Assembly: GCA_026261815.1 (NCBI GenBank)
Contig: JAMPIT010000350.1
Location: 4,007,650 to 4,071,649 of the forward strand
Direction of reading: 5' to 3'
Length of the DNA: 64,000 bases
Source: Monarcha castaneiventris obscurior
Lineage: Eukaryota; Chordata; Aves; Passeriformes; Monarchidae
Part shown: one piece after another, positions 62,697 to 64,000 of the stretch
Numbering within the stretch: the first letter of the stretch is position 1
Layout: each line of letters starts with the position of its first letter
The notes under the pieces: model-generated
Seen by the model: only the letters and a program-made list of their open reading frames with translations
Database searches by the model: none
Told to the model about the DNA's origin: nothing
Program-made: the position numbers and the translations under genes

Positions 62697-64000
62697 GAGA
62701 GCAATGCCCACACAAGTGCAAAAGAGCTCCAATCATCTGCCTTCTTCATATTCCTGATCAGTGCTAATTTCTGCCCATTGCTCCTACTCAGGCTCCGCAT
62801 AGTGTGAAGTTTAGGGTTACGCCTAGGGATAGAGTTCAGAAAACTAAAAAGCCCAGAGTTCCAGGGACACTAAAAATGTGAAAGGCATGCCAAGAGAAAT
62901 CCAAAACAGCCCCAGTTATCTGCCATTTTTCATCTTCCTGATCAGCGCTCATTTCTGACCAGTACTCTTTTCAGGATCTCCATAGTGCGAAGTTTAGGGT
63001 TACGGCTATGGTTAGGGTTCAGAAAACCAAAAAGCCCAGAGCCCCATGGACACTAAAAATGCGAAAGGCATGTCAAGAGAAATGCAAAACAGTTCCAAAC
63101 ATGCAGCATCCTCATCTTCTTGATCTGACCTCATTTATGCCCCGTGTTCTTTCACAAAAGGCTCTGAATAGGGCGAAGTTTAGGGTTACGCCTAGGGTTA
63201 GGGTTCAGAAAAGCAAAAAGCCCAGAGCTCCATGGACACTAAAAATGCGAAAGGCATGCCAAGAGAAATGCAAAACAGCCCCAAACATCAGCCAACCTCA
63301 TCTTCCTGATCAGACCTCACTTCTGCCCTGTGCTCTTTCTTAGGCTCTGAATAGGGCGAAGTTCAGGGTTACGCCTAGGGTTAGGGTTCAGAAAACCAAA
63401 AAGCCCAGAGCTCCAGGGACACTAAAAATGCGAAAGGCATGCCAAGAGAAATGCAAAACAGCCCCAAAAATGCAGCATCTTCACCTTCAAGACTGGACCT
63501 CATTTTTGCCCAGTGCTCTTTCTTAAGGCTACATATAGGGCGAAGTTTAGGGTTACGCCTAGGGTTAGGGTTCAGAACACCAAAAAGCCCAGAGCTCCAG
63601 GGACACTAAAAATGCGAAAGGCATGTCAAGAGAAATGCAAAACAGTTCCAAACATGCAGCATCCTCATCTTCCAGATCGGACCTCATTTCTGCCCAGTGC
63701 TCTTTCAAAAGGATCTGAAGAGGGCGAACTTTAGGGTTACGCCTAGGGTTAGGGTTCAGAAAACCAAAAAGCCCAGAGCTCCGGGGACATGAAAAATGCA
63801 AAAGGCATGCCGAGAGAAAAAACAGCCACAATCAACTGCCATCTTGATATTCCTGATCAGCGCTCATTTCTGCCCAGCGCTCTTATTAAGGCACCCCATA
63901 GTGTGAAGTTTAGGGTTTTGCCGAGGGTTAGGGTTCACAAAAGCAAAAAGCCCAGAGCACCAGGGACACTAAAAATGCGAAAGGCATGCCAAGAGAAATA
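62697..64000 (+). repeat. Partial unit, order departs from the 13-monomer pattern, cut by window end
   Basis: Begins like the 13-monomer unit with the GAGAGCAATGCCCAC marker, then from about 63085 changes to a different monomer series (AAAACAGTTCCAAAC followed directly by CTTCTTGATCTGACC). It includes variants otherwise typical of the 27-32 kb region, such as GATCTGAAGAGGGCG near 63713. It ends inside a monomer, so the array continues. Confidence 0.75.

Larger units (their letters stand above)
3493..64000 (+). repeat. Telomere-motif-bearing satellite array, about 183-bp monomer
   Basis: A head-to-tail tandem array fills the window from here to its end, apart from four LTR insertions. The period is about 183-184 bp, seen from the spacing of repeated words such as GGGTTCAGAA, AAAAAGCCCAGAG and GGACACTAAAAATGCG. 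After removing the LTRs about 56.4 kb remains, roughly 300 monomers, all in the same orientation. In order, a monomer has: GCTCATTTCTGCCCAG; a pyrimidine-rich stretch ending in TTAGGCTCTG; ATAGGGCGAAG; a telomere-like block of TTAGGG-type hexamers ending in GGTTCAGAA; AAAAAGCCCAGAGCTCC; GGGACACTAAAAATGCG; AAAGGCATGCC; AGAGAAATGCAAAA; and a variable spacer ending in TTCCTGATC. Most copies carry a SacI site (GAGCTC), and many carry an SphI site (GCATGC) in the palindrome. The array continues past the right end. I do not recognise it as a named satellite. It fits subtelomeric or pericentromeric heterochromatin of a bird chromosome. Confidence 0.95.

Noticed and set aside
3908..63734. Dozens of plus-strand open frames of 60-190 codons with a recurring Arg/Lys-rich product (FRVTPRVRVQKSKKPRAPG type)
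   Set aside because: They are translations of the same 183-bp satellite monomer in one frame, recur at the monomer and higher-order periods, end at stops fixed by the monomer, and start at arbitrary internal ATGs. Because some monomers are 184 bp the frame is not kept along the array. No coding gene is supported.
4298..63831. Repeated minus-strand open frames of 60-90 codons with hydrophobic N-terminus (MWLFFLSACLLHFSCPRSSG type)
   Set aside because: These are antisense translations of the same monomers. The signal-peptide-like start comes from the A-rich strand read backwards. They are shadows of the satellite.
3493..64000. CRISPR-like array of repeats and spacers
   Set aside because: The repeats are long (about 183 bp), the whole monomer is repeated including the spacer part, and the LTRs show this is vertebrate DNA.
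3493..64000. True telomere or long interstitial (TTAGGG)n tract
   Set aside because: There are never more than a few degenerate hexamers in a row; each block is about 24 bp inside a 183-bp monomer.
3493..64000. CENP-B box in the monomer
   Set aside because: I looked for the TTCG....A..CGGG pattern. TTCGGGTTCAGAA variants share only part of it, so no CENP-B site is claimed.
1..64000. tRNA, rRNA or other RNA genes
   Set aside because: No cloverleaf with A and B box elements, rRNA core motif or snRNA-like sequence was recognised in any part.

Overview
This is vertebrate nuclear DNA, most likely from a bird and probably a passerine. No supportable protein-coding gene or RNA gene is present. The bird call rests on two kinds of solo long terminal repeat (LTR). 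One begins TGTCCTGGG, the other begins TGTCGTGGTTTAG on the minus strand, and both resemble from memory LTRs that are abundant in avian genomes. The rest of the sequence is compatible with this but does not prove it.

Layout. Positions 1 to about 3,445-3,492 are single-copy-looking, AT-rich intergenic sequence with no recognisable gene or repeat family. From there to the window end (and beyond, since the end falls inside a monomer) is one continuous head-to-tail satellite array with a monomer of about 183-184 bp, roughly 300 copies. Every monomer carries a short degenerate telomere-like block (TTAGGG-type hexamers in register), an A-tract-rich block, a GGCATGCC palindrome and a more variable spacer. 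The array is interrupted four times. A 548-bp LTR occurs twice on the plus strand (6516-7063 and 12007-12554). A roughly 1.5-kb LTR occurs twice on the minus strand (16488-17983 and 40362-41877). In each pair both members sit at the same point in the monomer with the same short flanking sequence, so each pair was most likely copied as satellite DNA (unequal exchange or segmental duplication) and not inserted twice.

Higher-order structure changes along the array. The left edge (about 3.5-6.5 kb) is the most diverged. The middle is a patchwork of local duplications, including three copies of a unit of about 1,825 bp between about 27.4 and 32 kb. The right part (46,954-62,696) is a well-homogenised higher-order repeat with a 13-monomer unit of about 2,379 bp plus a 10-monomer deletion derivative and an irregular 24-monomer unit. 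A patch at about 24.3-25.2 kb has many small indels and may be poor consensus sequence.

The many short open reading frames are by-products of translating the same monomer and are not annotated as genes. The most interesting signal is that each monomer preserves a four-hexamer telomeric block in exact hexamer register, with two matches to the known TRF1/TRF2 site YTAGGGTTR. The array could therefore hold several hundred potential telomere-protein sites beside single-copy DNA, with the G-rich strand pointing away from the single-copy flank.
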